From NCBI GenBank assembly GCA_017538255.1, contig JAFYJD010000010.1, positions 1 to 64,000 on the forward strand: 64,000 nucleotides of DNA. Reading direction: 5' to 3'. The DNA comes from Clostridia bacterium (GTDB lineage: Bacteria; Bacillota; Clostridia; Christensenellales; CAG-138). Positions 44,295-52,616 of this stretch are shown piece by piece. The notes beneath the pieces are model-generated. The model was not told where the DNA came from, did not search any database, and was given only the letters and a program-made list of their open reading frames with translations. Position numbers and translations under genes: made by a program. Each line of letters starts with the position of its first letter. Within the stretch, counting starts at the first letter, position 1.

Positions 44295-45500
44295 CTATAG
44301 TATCAGCGATATCAGTTTGAACAGCCAGTTGGCGGCAATGCCCGCCGCAAGGCCGCCCGCGGTATGGCTGAGTATCGCCTTGCCGGTGAGTTCGGGGCGC
44401 CTTAAAGCCTGCATCATCGATGCGTGCGTGCTGAGGTATCCGCTCCAGCACATACACATCGCGGTAAACACGGCGATATCGTGCGCATTTACTCGGCCCG
44501 CAGCCGAGAGCTCCTTTACAATACCCGTTGCCGCGCCCGCGGAGCCGAGCGCCGTTATCGGAACGGCGATAGCGTCCGAATGCGCGAAGCCGAACAGCGG
44601 ACGGAGCAAAAACTCGATTTTTTCCGCGGCGAGGGGCAGAAGGCGGATGCCCTCGAACGCCGAGCCCGTATAGGTACCGTCGGCGGAGGGCCCCTTGGTC
44701 AAAAGCATAACGAGCGTGCAGACGACCACAACGCCCGGGATGATCGCAAGCCCGATGTCAACGCCGTTTTTGCCGCCGGTGAGCGCCGCGTTGAGTATGC
44801 GCATACCGATGCCGGGTCTTTTCGCGGATGAAACGCTTGTGGACATACTGTCCGCGCCGACGGGGATCTCTTCGTATTCTTCGGTGCCGAACGCGCGCTT
44901 TGTCTGCATCAGCATAAGGCGCGTGCTGACGATACTGCCGATGATGGCGCCAAGGTTGCCGATCAAAACGGCGACGACGACGTTGCCCTCTGTAACGCCG
45001 AGACCAAGCATAAAGGTGGATACGATAACGCCCATACCAAACGCCGTGCCGAGGTTGGTAAGCGCATAGAACTGATATTTTTTAAAGTATTTGCGGAAGC
45101 CGTGATCCTCGGCGAGCGAGAGTATCGCGGGATTGTCGGACAGATAGGTCGTAACGATACCGAGCGCCGCCGCGCCGGGCAGACCGTAGAGCGGCTTCAT
45201 AAGCGGGTTTAGGATGTTATTGAGCAGCGAAACAACGCCGAACTCGGTCAAAAGCGCGGCCACCGCGCCCATTATCACGGCGATCGCCATAATGTAAAGG
45301 CAGGTGTCGATCAAAAGCGCGAACGCCGTGTTCATAACGGTGCTGAGCATATTCGGAAGCCCCATCGGGATCGCGAACAGCAGCATAAGCCCCGTGAATA
45401 TCACAAGAAATAGCAGGGGAGAAAGCCAAAACTTGAACTTTGAGGTAGGCGAGGGCGCACGCCCCGCTTCGTTTTTTATTGTTTTCCGACTTGCAGACAT
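44295..45500 (-). CDS. Nucleoside-recognition-domain membrane protein (CD0519/SpmA-like)
   Basis: The protein has 401 residues from ATG 45500, with AAAGG ten bases ahead. It has roughly ten hydrophobic segments arranged as two halves, each with a Gate/nucleoside-recognition-like stretch (ALGIVTTYLSDNPAILSL, then SDAIAVPITALGSAGAATGIV). I associate it with membrane proteins annotated as CD0519/CD1768 family; function is unknown, perhaps transport. It is divergent from a LysR regulator that is the likely controller. A tRNA-Pro lies downstream. Confidence 0.75.
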   Translation of the reverse strand: MSASRKTIKNEAGRAPSPTSKFKFWLSPLLFLVIFTGLMLLFAIPMGLPNMLSTVMNTAFALLIDTCLYIMAIAVIMGAVAALLTEFGVVSLLNNILNPLMKPLYGLPGAAALGIVTTYLSDNPAILSLAEDHGFRKYFKKYQFYALTNLGTAFGMGVIVSTFMLGLGVTEGNVVVAVLIGNLGAIIGSIVSTRLMLMQTKRAFGTEEYEEIPVGADSMSTSVSSAKRPGIGMRILNAALTGGKNGVDIGLAIIPGVVVVCTLVMLLTKGPSADGTYTGSAFEGIRLLPLAAEKIEFLLRPLFGFAHSDAIAVPITALGSAGAATGIVKELSAAGRVNAHDIAVFTAMCMCWSGYLSTHASMMQALRRPELTGKAILSHTAGGLAAGIAANWLFKLISLIL

Positions 45501-45630
45501 TAGAGTTAGCCTTTCAAAAAACATAGGTTAGTATAGGAAAAATCGCTTTGCACGCCAAACAAGCCGGCGCACGGCCCCCTATCCAAACGCAACTATACAG
45601 CAAAAAAGGTTGCAAAAAAAGCAAATGTTT

Positions 45631-45664
45631 GTTATCATAAACATAAATATTTTTCAATGATAAC
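45631..45664. promoter_or_regulatory. Perfect inverted repeat in the divergent CD0519-LysR space
   Basis: GTTATCAT (45631-45638) and ATGATAAC (45657-45664) form a perfect 8-base inverted repeat with an 18-base A/T-rich spacer. It sits between the divergent genes, where LysR proteins usually bind near their own promoter. It contains T-N11-A-type spacing only loosely. Confidence 0.5.
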
Positions 45665-45740
45665 GCTTTGCTGAAAATACGGATACGGCTCAAGCAAAAA
45701 ACTTGCCGCACCGAATGATAAAGCGAATACGGGGGGAAAT

Positions 45741-46622
45741 ATGAATATCGACAATTGCAGGCTCTTTTTGCGCGCGGTAACCCTCGGCAGCCTGACCGCG
45801 GCGGCGGAACAGAGCGGCTATACGCAGTCTGCGCTCAGTCATATCATCGCAAGTATGGAAAAGGAGTTCGGCTTTCGGCTGTTTGCGCGCAGCAAAACGG
45901 GTGTTACGCTCACGCAGGAGGGCGAAAGGATGCTGCCGTATATAAAGGACGCAGTCAACCGTATGGATATTATGCTTGACGAGGCGCTTGAGATAAAGGG
46001 CCTAAAATCGGGCAGGGTGCGCATCGGCGCGTTTTCAAGCCTTGCGATAATGCGCCTGCCGGAGATAATCCGCGAGTTCAACGCGCTTCATCCGAATATC
46101 GATATAGACCTTCGCGTGGACACCTACCGCACGATAGAGGAGTGGCTCCTTTCGGGCGAGGTGGACTGCGGCTTTTTGAGCGACGCGACGGCGAAGGAAC
46201 TCGAGTTCAAACCGCTTACGGAGGACAGGCTTCTTGCCCTGCTTCCAGAGGGGCACCCGCTCGCGGACGGCGCTTCGCTCCCCGTTTCCAAAATAAAAAA
46301 CATCGACTTCATCGTTCCGGGCGAGGGCACGAATTACGATATCGGCAGATTGTTCCGCGAGGCGAACATCGATCCGCGCGTGCGCTTTGCCGTCAGCGAC
46401 GATTACGCCGCCGCCGCGATGGTGCGCCAGGGGCTCGGTATGACGATACTGCCGGAACTCATAATCGAGGGCATCGGCGAAATGGGGCGCACGCTCGAAC
46501 TCGAGCCCCAAAAGAGGCGCGTCATCGGCCTTGCCGTGCGCCGCGGTACGACGATCGCGCCCGCCTGCCGCGCGTTTATGGATTTTGCGGAGTCCGCGCT
46601 GTGCACGATAACCGATAAATAG
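45741..46622 (+). CDS. LysR-family transcriptional regulator
   Basis: The 293-residue protein has the usual winged HTH at the N terminus (LRAVTLGSLTAAAEQSGYTQSALSHIIASMEKEFGFRLFAR) and a type 2 periplasmic-binding-like effector domain, including VRIGAFSSLAIMRLPEIIREF. Length is typical. GGGGGG stands four bases ahead of the ATG. It is divergent from the CD0519-like membrane protein gene and separated by 240 bases, so it probably regulates that gene and itself. The inducer is unknown. Confidence 0.92.
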   Translation: MNIDNCRLFLRAVTLGSLTAAAEQSGYTQSALSHIIASMEKEFGFRLFARSKTGVTLTQEGERMLPYIKDAVNRMDIMLDEALEIKGLKSGRVRIGAFSSLAIMRLPEIIREFNALHPNIDIDLRVDTYRTIEEWLLSGEVDCGFLSDATAKELEFKPLTEDRLLALLPEGHPLADGASLPVSKIKNIDFIVPGEGTNYDIGRLFREANIDPRVRFAVSDDYAAAAMVRQGLGMTILPELIIEGIGEMGRTLELEPQKRRVIGLAVRRGTTIAPACRAFMDFAESALCTITDK

Positions 46623-46759
46623 ACAAAATTACACAGTAGATTTGCCGGTCAAATATACACGGATTTATATGTAAACCAAACGCTGTGCCCGCCCGAACGG
46701 CGGGTTTTTTGCGGCATACGCATTCGCTTTTGCGCCAAATAAACAAGGCGCAAATATAT

Positions 46760-46788
46760 TTGCCGTAGGCAGGTAAAAAATGTATAAT
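46760..46788 (+). promoter_or_regulatory. Promoter of ecfA1-ecfA2-ecfT operon
   Basis: TTGCCG (46760-46765) and TATAAT (46783-46788) are 17 bases apart. AGCGGGGGAA precedes the ATG at 46832. Confidence 0.75.
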
Positions 46789-46831
46789 AAAGCGTTAACA
46801 TTTAATGATTTGTTATAGCGGGGGAACATCG

Positions 46832-47662
46832 ATGATACGCATAGACAATATCGAATACAGTTATGACGACGCCGCAAAAAAAGCGCTCGACGGCGTGAGC
46901 CTTACGATCGGGGAGGGCGAGTTCGTCGCGATAGTAGGGCATAACGGAAGCGGCAAATCAACGCTTGCGAAGATGCTCAACGCCCTGCTCGTACCCGACA
47001 GCGGCAGCGTCAGCGTGTTCGGAATGGATACCAAGGATGAGGAAAAAACGCTCGACATACGCAAAAAAGTCGGCATCGTTTTTCAGAATCCGGACAATCA
47101 GATAGTAACGACGGTCGTGGAGGAGGACGTGGGCTTCGGCCCCGAAAACCTCGGCGTGCCGACCGAGGAGATACTCGAAAGGGTGCACGCCGCGCTTGAA
47201 GCCGTGGATATGCTCGCGTTTAGAAAAAGCGCGCCGCATATGCTCTCGGGCGGTCAAAAACAGCGCGTTGCGATCGCGGGCGTACTGGCGATACGCCCCG
47301 ATGTGCTCGTGTTTGACGAGGCGACGGCGATGCTCGATCCGCTCGGACGCAGGGCGATAATCGATATCGCAAAAAAACTCAACAAAACGGACGGAAAGAC
47401 CGTCGTTATGATAACCCAGTATATGGAGGAGGCGACCGTAGCCGACCGCGTTGTGGTTATGAACGGCGGCAAGATCGCGTTTGAGGGCACGCCCGCGGAG
47501 GTGTTTCGCCGCGGCGACGAACTGCGCGCGCTGCGCCTTGATGTGCCGACGATGGTGGAACTTCGTGACGACCTCGCAAAAGAAGGTCTTATAAACGCTT
47601 GCGACGCGCTTTCCGTTGAGGATATGGCGGAGGAAATATGCCGATCATTATCGAAAAACTGA
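46832..47662 (+). CDS. ecfA1: ECF transporter ATPase EcfA1
   Basis: The protein has 276 residues from ATG 46832. It has Walker A GHNGSGKST, Q-loop FQNPDNQIV, signature LSGGQKQRVAIAGVLA, Walker B VLVFDEATAMLD and H-loop region MITQYMEEA (Gln replaces His of most ABC proteins). The Ala after Glu is usual for EcfA. It pairs with EcfA2 and drives EcfT-S component uptake of vitamins. The coding region overlaps ecfA2 by 25 bases. Confidence 0.95.
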   Translation: MIRIDNIEYSYDDAAKKALDGVSLTIGEGEFVAIVGHNGSGKSTLAKMLNALLVPDSGSVSVFGMDTKDEEKTLDIRKKVGIVFQNPDNQIVTTVVEEDVGFGPENLGVPTEEILERVHAALEAVDMLAFRKSAPHMLSGGQKQRVAIAGVLAIRPDVLVFDEATAMLDPLGRRAIIDIAKKLNKTDGKTVVMITQYMEEATVADRVVVMNGGKIAFEGTPAEVFRRGDELRALRLDVPTMVELRDDLAKEGLINACDALSVEDMAEEICRSLSKN

Positions 47663-48489
47663 CACATACCTATATGCCGAACACGATAAGCCGGCATATC
47701 GCCGTGGACTCGGTAGACCTCACGATAAACGAGGGCGAGTTTTTCGGCATAATCGGGCATACGGGCAGCGGCAAATCGACGCTGATACAGCATCTTAACG
47801 GTCTTATTCAGCCGACGAGCGGCAGGGTCATCGTCGACGGCTACGATATGAGCGATAAAAAACAGCGCGTCAAGGGGCGCGCGCTCGTGGGTATGGTGTT
47901 CCAGTACCCGGATTATCAGCTCTTTGACAGCACCGTGCTCGACGACGTTGCGTTCGGCCCAAAAAATATGGGCCTTTCCGTGGAGGAAGCAAAGACGCGC
48001 GCCGAGGAAGCGATGCGCACGGTCGGGCTTGATCCCGAACAGTTTGCGGAAAAATCACCGTTCGAACTCTCCGGCGGCGAAAAGCGGCGCGCCGCGCTCG
48101 CGGGGATCATCGCAATGCGCCCCAAATACCTCGTGCTCGACGAGCCGATGGCGGGGCTCGATCCCTCCGGCCGCCGCGGCGTGCTTGAAACGATAAGCGC
48201 TCTCAGAAAGGAACTCGGCTGCACCGTCATAATGGTCAGCCACTCTATGGAGGACGTGGCGCGCAGCGCGGAACGCATCGCCGTTATGAACGACTCCAAA
48301 CTCTATATGACGGGCACTCCCGACGAGATCTTTTCAAAAACAAAGGAACTGATCGAACTTGGGCTCGACGCGCCCCAGACCGCTCGCCTTGCCCAACTGC
48401 TGCGCGAGCGCGGCGTACCCGTGCCGGAGGATATCTATACAAACGAACGCTTTACGGAGTGGTTCAGAGGGAGGATGTCAAATGCTTAA
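47638..48489 (+). CDS. ecfA2: ECF transporter ATPase EcfA2
   Basis: The 283-residue protein has Walker A GHTGSGKSTL, Q-loop FQYPDYQLFDSTV, signature LSGGEKRRAALAGIIA, Walker B LVLDEPMAGLD and H-loop VSHSMEDV, all intact. The N-terminal YMPNTISRHIAVDSVDL-type beta strand is typical of EcfA2. The overlap with ecfA1 and with ecfT (8 bases) implies coupled translation. Confidence 0.95.
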   Translation: MPIIIEKLTHTYMPNTISRHIAVDSVDLTINEGEFFGIIGHTGSGKSTLIQHLNGLIQPTSGRVIVDGYDMSDKKQRVKGRALVGMVFQYPDYQLFDSTVLDDVAFGPKNMGLSVEEAKTRAEEAMRTVGLDPEQFAEKSPFELSGGEKRRAALAGIIAMRPKYLVLDEPMAGLDPSGRRGVLETISALRKELGCTVIMVSHSMEDVARSAERIAVMNDSKLYMTGTPDEIFSKTKELIELGLDAPQTARLAQLLRERGVPVPEDIYTNERFTEWFRGRMSNA

Positions 48490-49300
48490 GGACATAACCC
48501 TCGGACAGTACGTGCCGGGAGATTCGGTGCTCCACAGACTCGACCCGCGCACAAAGATACTGCTGATGATCGCATATATTGTGGCGGTGTTCCTCGTCAA
48601 GCGCGTTGAGGTGTTCTTCGTCGTCATCCTATTTACGGTGGGGGTCACGCTGCTTTCGAGGATGAAGCTATCATACCTCGTCAAGGCACTCAAACCGATG
48701 AAACTGCTTCTGCCGCTGATGTTTTTGATGAACCTGTTCCTTATAAAAACGGGTCGGCTCGTCTTTGAATGGTGGATATTCAAGATCTATACTGACGGCG
48801 TCAAAAACGCTGTGTTCATCGTGCTTCGCCTTGCGACGCTCGTTGCGGGCACAAGCCTTTTGACGCTAACCACAACGCCGATCGCGCTGACGGACGGGCT
48901 TGAAAAACTGTTGACGCCGCTCAAAATAATCAAGTTCCCCGCGCACGAACTTGCGATGATGATAACCATCGCCCTGCGCTTTATACCCACCCTTATCGAA
49001 GAGGCGGACAAAATTATGAAGGCGCAGCTCGCAAGGGGCGCCGACTTTGAAAGCGGCAATGTTTTGAAGCGCGCAAAGGCGCTGGTGCCGGTGCTGATAC
49101 CGCTGTTTGTAAACTCGTTCCGCCGCGCGGACGAACTGGCTATGGCGATGGAGAGCCGCTGTTATCACGGCGGCGACGGAAGAACGAAGATGCGCGTGTA
49201 CGCGTTCAAACTCATCGATCTTTACGCGGTGATCGCGGTCGCGCTGCTGATCGCAGCGGTCGTGCTTCTAAACAGATTCCTGCCAACATTCTTGCCCTGA
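48482..49300 (+). CDS. ecfT: ECF transporter transmembrane protein EcfT
   Basis: The protein has 272 residues from ATG 48482, with GGAGG eight bases before. It has about five transmembrane helices and the two Ala-Arg-Gly-type coupling motifs: AQLARGADF and, nearer the end, AMAMESRCYHGG. This is the shared membrane partner for S components. No S component is encoded in the operon. The riboswitch-controlled ThiT elsewhere in the window and others outside it are probable partners (group II ECF). Confidence 0.94.
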   Translation: MLKDITLGQYVPGDSVLHRLDPRTKILLMIAYIVAVFLVKRVEVFFVVILFTVGVTLLSRMKLSYLVKALKPMKLLLPLMFLMNLFLIKTGRLVFEWWIFKIYTDGVKNAVFIVLRLATLVAGTSLLTLTTTPIALTDGLEKLLTPLKIIKFPAHELAMMITIALRFIPTLIEEADKIMKAQLARGADFESGNVLKRAKALVPVLIPLFVNSFRRADELAMAMESRCYHGGDGRTKMRVYAFKLIDLYAVIAVALLIAAVVLLNRFLPTFLP

Positions 49301-49306
49301 TAAACT

Positions 49307-49735
49307 ATGGAAACAAGGCAAAACAATCTGCTTAAAAACAAAAAGGCGCTTATCCTTTTGATAGGCGCCGTGCTTGTTTTGCTGACCGCGCTTTATATGC
49401 GCCACAGGCTGGAAACGCGGGGGCTTGCCGCGCGCATCGCGGAGCAGATAAAGTCGCACGGGCTTGAGATCGACGCAAACGCGCTAAAACAGCATTCCTA
49501 CGACAAAAACGCGAGCGTGCGTTCGCTTATGGACGGCGAGGATATGACTGCCGCCGTCGAAGCCTCAAAAGCCGCGGGCTTTTCCTCCGATATCGACAGG
49601 CGGGGCGAGGTCTACTGCCTTTTGGCGGAACTCGGCGGCGGGGAAGTGCTGACGGTTTTCGTCGTGGACGAAGAGGTGGAACTCGCGTTCATACAGACGG
49701 CGGAAAAGACCGAAGTAAAGCCGATAAACGGGTAG
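49307..49735 (+). CDS. Bitopic protein, unknown function, following ecfT
   Basis: The 142-residue protein has an N-terminal transmembrane helix (about 14-30), a charged linker and an extracytoplasmic alpha/beta part (RRGEVYCLLAELGGGEVLTVFVVDEEVELAFIQT). The last part resembles a small lipid- or substrate-binding fold but no family was recognised. It begins six bases after ecfT, so it is likely co-transcribed. No strong ribosome binding site lies ahead of the ATG. Confidence 0.6.
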   Translation: METRQNNLLKNKKALILLIGAVLVLLTALYMRHRLETRGLAARIAEQIKSHGLEIDANALKQHSYDKNASVRSLMDGEDMTAAVEASKAAGFSSDIDRRGEVYCLLAELGGGEVLTVFVVDEEVELAFIQTAEKTEVKPING

Positions 49736-49747
49736 AGGGGCTTGATT

Positions 49748-50299
49748 ATGGACGGATACATAGCGGTCATAGATACCGAAACCAACTGGGATAACTGCCT
49801 TATGAGCGTGGGCGTTGCGATCGCGGACGCGGGGACGCTTCGCCCGGTTGACGCCAAATACATAATAATATCGCCCGAATATGAGCGCGGCGGTATGTAT
49901 TTTGAAAGTCTCGGTCTTTATGAGCCGGTTCATATGCTGTTTCGGCACGAGGCAGTGGGCGCGATAGAGACCTTTTTGAAGGAATACGGCGTTTCAAAAC
50001 TCTTTGCCTACAACGCAGGCTTCGACCGCGGCGTTTTGCGCGAGTTTTACGGTTATGACTGGTATGATATCATAGGCGTTGCCGCGTATTCAAACTTCAA
50101 CGATAAGATAAAGCCCGCTGAATGCTGCAAAAGCGGACGCTTAAAGCGCGGCTACGGCGTTGAGGCGATGCTCCGCCGTCTGACGGGGAGCGACAACTAC
50201 TTTGAAACGCATAACGCTATGCTGGATGCGTTCGATGAGTTGACGATAATGCGCCTGATGGGGCACAGCGTTGAAACATACGAAAAGGCGCGGCTGTAA
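49748..50299 (+). CDS. 3'-5' exonuclease-like (DEDD) protein
   Basis: The protein has 183 residues from ATG 49748 with GAGGGG seven bases ahead. N-terminal AVIDTETNW (D-x-E), a central FAYNAGFDRGVL and C-terminal ETHNAMLDAFDEL (a H-N-A-x-x-D box) are the three exonuclease motifs of the RNase T/DnaQ type. The short chain suggests a stand-alone nuclease or RNA processing enzyme. It lies just before the infC operon but runs on the same strand. Confidence 0.8.
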   Translation: MDGYIAVIDTETNWDNCLMSVGVAIADAGTLRPVDAKYIIISPEYERGGMYFESLGLYEPVHMLFRHEAVGAIETFLKEYGVSKLFAYNAGFDRGVLREFYGYDWYDIIGVAAYSNFNDKIKPAECCKSGRLKRGYGVEAMLRRLTGSDNYFETHNAMLDAFDELTIMRLMGHSVETYEKARL

Positions 50300-50340
50300 G
50301 CCCCCGCATCAAATATATTGCAGCCAAACAAAAAAACGGG

Positions 50341-50369
50341 TTGACAAAGCCCGTATGCGCGGATATAAT
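50341..50369 (+). promoter_or_regulatory. Consensus promoter of infC-rpmI-rplT
   Basis: TTGACA (50341-50346) and TATAAT (50364-50369) are 17 bases apart, a perfect match. Confidence 0.92.
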
Positions 50370-50514
50370 AATAGAGTTCAAGAAGAAGCCGCCCGCTTCT
50401 CACTCGCCGCAGGTATTTATGCAGGCGCAGTAGTCCGGCAATCAATACGGTTTACGCGGCGCGGTATGCGGCGCGTTTTCTTTTTGATAAAAACATCAAA
50501 AGGTGGTGGATATC
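50370..50514 (+). promoter_or_regulatory. Structured infC leader with transcription attenuator
   Basis: The 145-base leader contains an early hairpin (GAAGAAGCCGCCCGCTTCTC, about 50381-50402) and a late terminator at 50454-50485. The terminator has an outer stem ACGCG/CGCGT and an inner CGC/GCG around GGTAT, followed by TTTTCTTTTT. This is the layout of the L20/IF3-type autoregulated leaders of Bacillota ribosomal operons. Confidence 0.8.
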
Positions 50515-51039
50515 ATAGCAATCCAGGAATTATTGATCAATGAGGAGATCCCCGATAAGGAGATAAGACTCATCGGAAGCGACGGCGAGCAGCTCGGCAT
50601 CGTCAAGATCGACCACGCGCTCCGCATCGCAGAGGAACAGGATCTCGATCTCGTTCGCATCGCGCCCAACGCAAACCCGCCCGTATGCAAGATAATGGAC
50701 TACGGCAAGGCTCGCTTTGAGCAGATGAAGCGCGAGAAAGAGCAGCGCAAGAACCAGGCCACTATAGAAACAAAGGAGATCCGTCTTTCTTCCACGATCG
50801 ATACGCACGATATGGAGGTAAAAGCCAAGGCGTGCCAAAAGTTCCTGAAAAGCGGCAACAAGGTCAAGGTCTCCATTCGCTTCCGCGGCAGGCAGATCAG
50901 CCACGGCAGCGTCGGCCTCGACGTTATGAACGCTTTCTATGAAATGGTACAGGACAATGCGGTCATAGAGCGCTCCGCAAAGCAGGAGGGCAGAAATATG
51001 ATAATGATCCTGAACCCCAAGCCCACTTCCAAGAACTGA
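50515..51039 (+). CDS. infC: Translation initiation factor IF-3 with non-AUG start
   Basis: The protein has 174 residues and carries the IF-3 landmarks: N-domain INEEIPDKEIRLIGSDGEQLGI, the linker KARFEQMKREKEQRKNQ and the C-domain KVSIRFRGRQISHGSVG. No ATG, GTG or TTG is well placed. The ribosome binding site AAAAGGTGG (50498-50506) points to ATA at 50515, eight bases on, or ATC at 50512. In B. subtilis the gene also starts with a rare AUU, which IF-3 itself disfavours, giving autoregulation. GTG at 50503 sits inside the binding site and is unlikely. Confidence 0.93.
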   Translation: MAIQELLINEEIPDKEIRLIGSDGEQLGIVKIDHALRIAEEQDLDLVRIAPNANPPVCKIMDYGKARFEQMKREKEQRKNQATIETKEIRLSSTIDTHDMEVKAKACQKFLKSGNKVKVSIRFRGRQISHGSVGLDVMNAFYEMVQDNAVIERSAKQEGRNMIMILNPKPTSKN

Positions 51040-51060
51040 TATCATTTTAGGAGGAATACC

Positions 51061-51261
51061 ATGCCGAAAATCAAGACCCACAGGGGCGCCGCAAAACGCT
51101 TCAGTTTCACCAAGAGCGGCAAGATCAAAAGGAGCAAGGCCTACAAGAGCCACATCCTTACCAAGAAGACCACCAAGCGTACCCGCAATCTTCGCAAGAC
51201 CGGTTATATCGCTGAGGAAGAACAGTCCAAGATCAGCAAGCTGATCCCCTACAAGAGATAA
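51061..51261 (+). CDS. rpmI: 50S ribosomal protein L35
   Basis: The 66-residue basic protein reads [20 protein letters not shown] at its start, the L35 signature. AGGAGG lies nine bases ahead. It occupies the middle of the canonical infC-rpmI-rplT operon. Confidence 0.98.
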   Translation: MPKIKTHRGAAKRFSFTKSGKIKRSKAYKSHILTKKTTKRTRNLRKTGYIAEEEQSKISKLIPYKR

Positions 51262-51274
51262 GGAGGACAAATAA

Positions 51275-51631
51275 ATGGCAAGGATCAAAAGAGCAGTCAA
51301 CGCGGTAAAAAAGCGTCGTAAAGTATTTAAACTTGCAAAGGGCTACTACGGAGCAAAGAGCAAACTCTACCGTGCGGCCAGCCAGCAGGTAATGAAGTCC
51401 ATGGCTTACGCCTACGTGGGCCGTAAACTCAAAAAGAGGGAGTATCGCCGCCTTTGGATCGCCCGTATCAACGCGGGTGCAAGGCTCTGCGGCACCAACT
51501 ACTCCAACCTCATCCACGGCCTCAAACTCGCGGGCGTGGATATGAACCGCAAAGTTCTCGCCGATCTCGCGATCAACGATATGAACGCGTTCAAAGAGCT
51601 CGTAAATGTTGCGGTAAACGCAAATAAATAA
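51275..51631 (+). CDS. rplT: 50S ribosomal protein L20
   Basis: The 118-residue basic protein has the L20 features [20 protein letters not shown] near the start, [12 protein letters not shown] and [14 protein letters not shown]20 also binds RNA leaders to control its own operon. AAGGAGG precedes the start. A terminator follows. Confidence 0.98.
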   Translation: MARIKRAVNAVKKRRKVFKLAKGYYGAKSKLYRAASQQVMKSMAYAYVGRKLKKREYRRLWIARINAGARLCGTNYSNLIHGLKLAGVDMNRKVLADLAINDMNAFKELVNVAVNANK

Positions 51632-51644
51632 GCCTTTCGGTTTT

Positions 51645-51677
51645 AATACCCCTGTTAGATGGCGGGGGTATTTTCTA
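51645..51677 (+). terminator. Terminator of infC operon
   Basis: An 8-bp stem (51645-51652 with 51665-51672) pairs AATACCCC with GGGGTATT around a 12-base loop and is followed by TTCTATG. Confidence 0.8.
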
Positions 51678-51753
51678 TGCGCGGATAATAAGATCGAACA
51701 CGGCGCGAAAGCACTTGCCTTCGCGCCGCGTGTATTCAGTCGATTTCGCCGCC

Positions 51754-52500
51754 TTATTTGAACAATGCGGCGATCTCCTCGGAAATCTTGAGGAGTGCTG
51801 GGTAGTACATAAACCCATGCATCTTCGCAAATTCGGTAACGGAAGTTTTTGCATTCAGCGGCTTTATATTGCCTGGACGATAATACTTTACGCTGCCGTC
51901 TTCAGCATACCTGGCGGATAAATACATAGTATAGCTTTCGCCAGCTTTGAGTGGATACTCATTCTCAGGCATATGGTAAACGTAATCGACCCCTTCCACG
52001 GGAACAAGTTTGAATTCTCCGCCTCCTGCCGCACGTAGTTCTTCGATATTGCTTATGGATTTACCGAGTTTTTCGGAAAAGAAAGCAAAGGAATCCTCAT
52101 CCGTTTCAAAGCCGATATAGTTGTTTTGCCTTATCTGCAATATTTGACCGGGCTTTATCTGCGCCGTGTTATAGTCATCCACGACCTCATTCACGCGAAC
52201 CTCCGCCATGGTGTGCCCCGCCATATGCTCGGCATCCGTATCATACCAATAATAATGATCGACAGAGAGCACCTCGCATTTAACAACAGCCATATCATTG
52301 TTCCACGCCTTGCTTGAGTTCCATTCTTCAAGAAAACTGTCAAATATAATCGGATCGTAAGCGGGGTTTATCACCTTCGGCAGATCAAGGATCTGCGCAT
52401 AAGTAAGCCCATCGGATACGGGCTGAACGGTCGGTTTGCAGGCGCAGAGCGTAAGAACGGCGGCAAGAGCTACGATAGAAATTGCGAAAAGTTTTTTCAT
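51754..52500 (-). CDS. Lipoprotein, first of two tandem paralogues
   Basis: The protein has 248 residues from ATG 52500, with AAGGAGG nine bases ahead. The N terminus is a lipoprotein signal (lipobox L-C-A-C). The mature domain has beta-rich character (AVVKCEVLSVD, TMAEVRVNEVVDDYN, IKPGQILQIRQNNYIGF, GESYTMYLSARY) and ends in a short helix (ALLKISEEIAALFK). A very similar protein is encoded at 52617-53357 with about half of the residues identical by eye. No family was recognised. Confidence 0.75.
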   Translation of the reverse strand: MKKLFAISIVALAAVLTLCACKPTVQPVSDGLTYAQILDLPKVINPAYDPIIFDSFLEEWNSSKAWNNDMAVVKCEVLSVDHYYWYDTDAEHMAGHTMAEVRVNEVVDDYNTAQIKPGQILQIRQNNYIGFETDEDSFAFFSEKLGKSISNIEELRAAGGGEFKLVPVEGVDYVYHMPENEYPLKAGESYTMYLSARYAEDGSVKYYRPGNIKPLNAKTSVTEFAKMHGFMYYPALLKISEEIAALFK

Positions 52501-52562
52501 ATGGTTTTCCTCCTTGGGGATCATTCCCATTTGTTTTTTGAAACTCCCCCCGCCCCAAACGG

Positions 52563-52598
52563 GGCGGGGAAAGTTGCCGTTTGCCTTGCCGCGTTTAT
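52563..52598. repeat. Repeat copy 1 upstream of tandem lipoprotein gene
   Basis: A 36-base sequence here recurs nearly unchanged at 53599-53633 (two differences: one extra A here and one substitution). It lies in noncoding sequence between the two lipoprotein genes, after a GC-rich hairpin (52549-52571). It may mark the duplication or be part of a dispersed intergenic repeat. Confidence 0.7.
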
Positions 52599-52616
52599 CC
52601 GCCTGCATTTGCCGCG

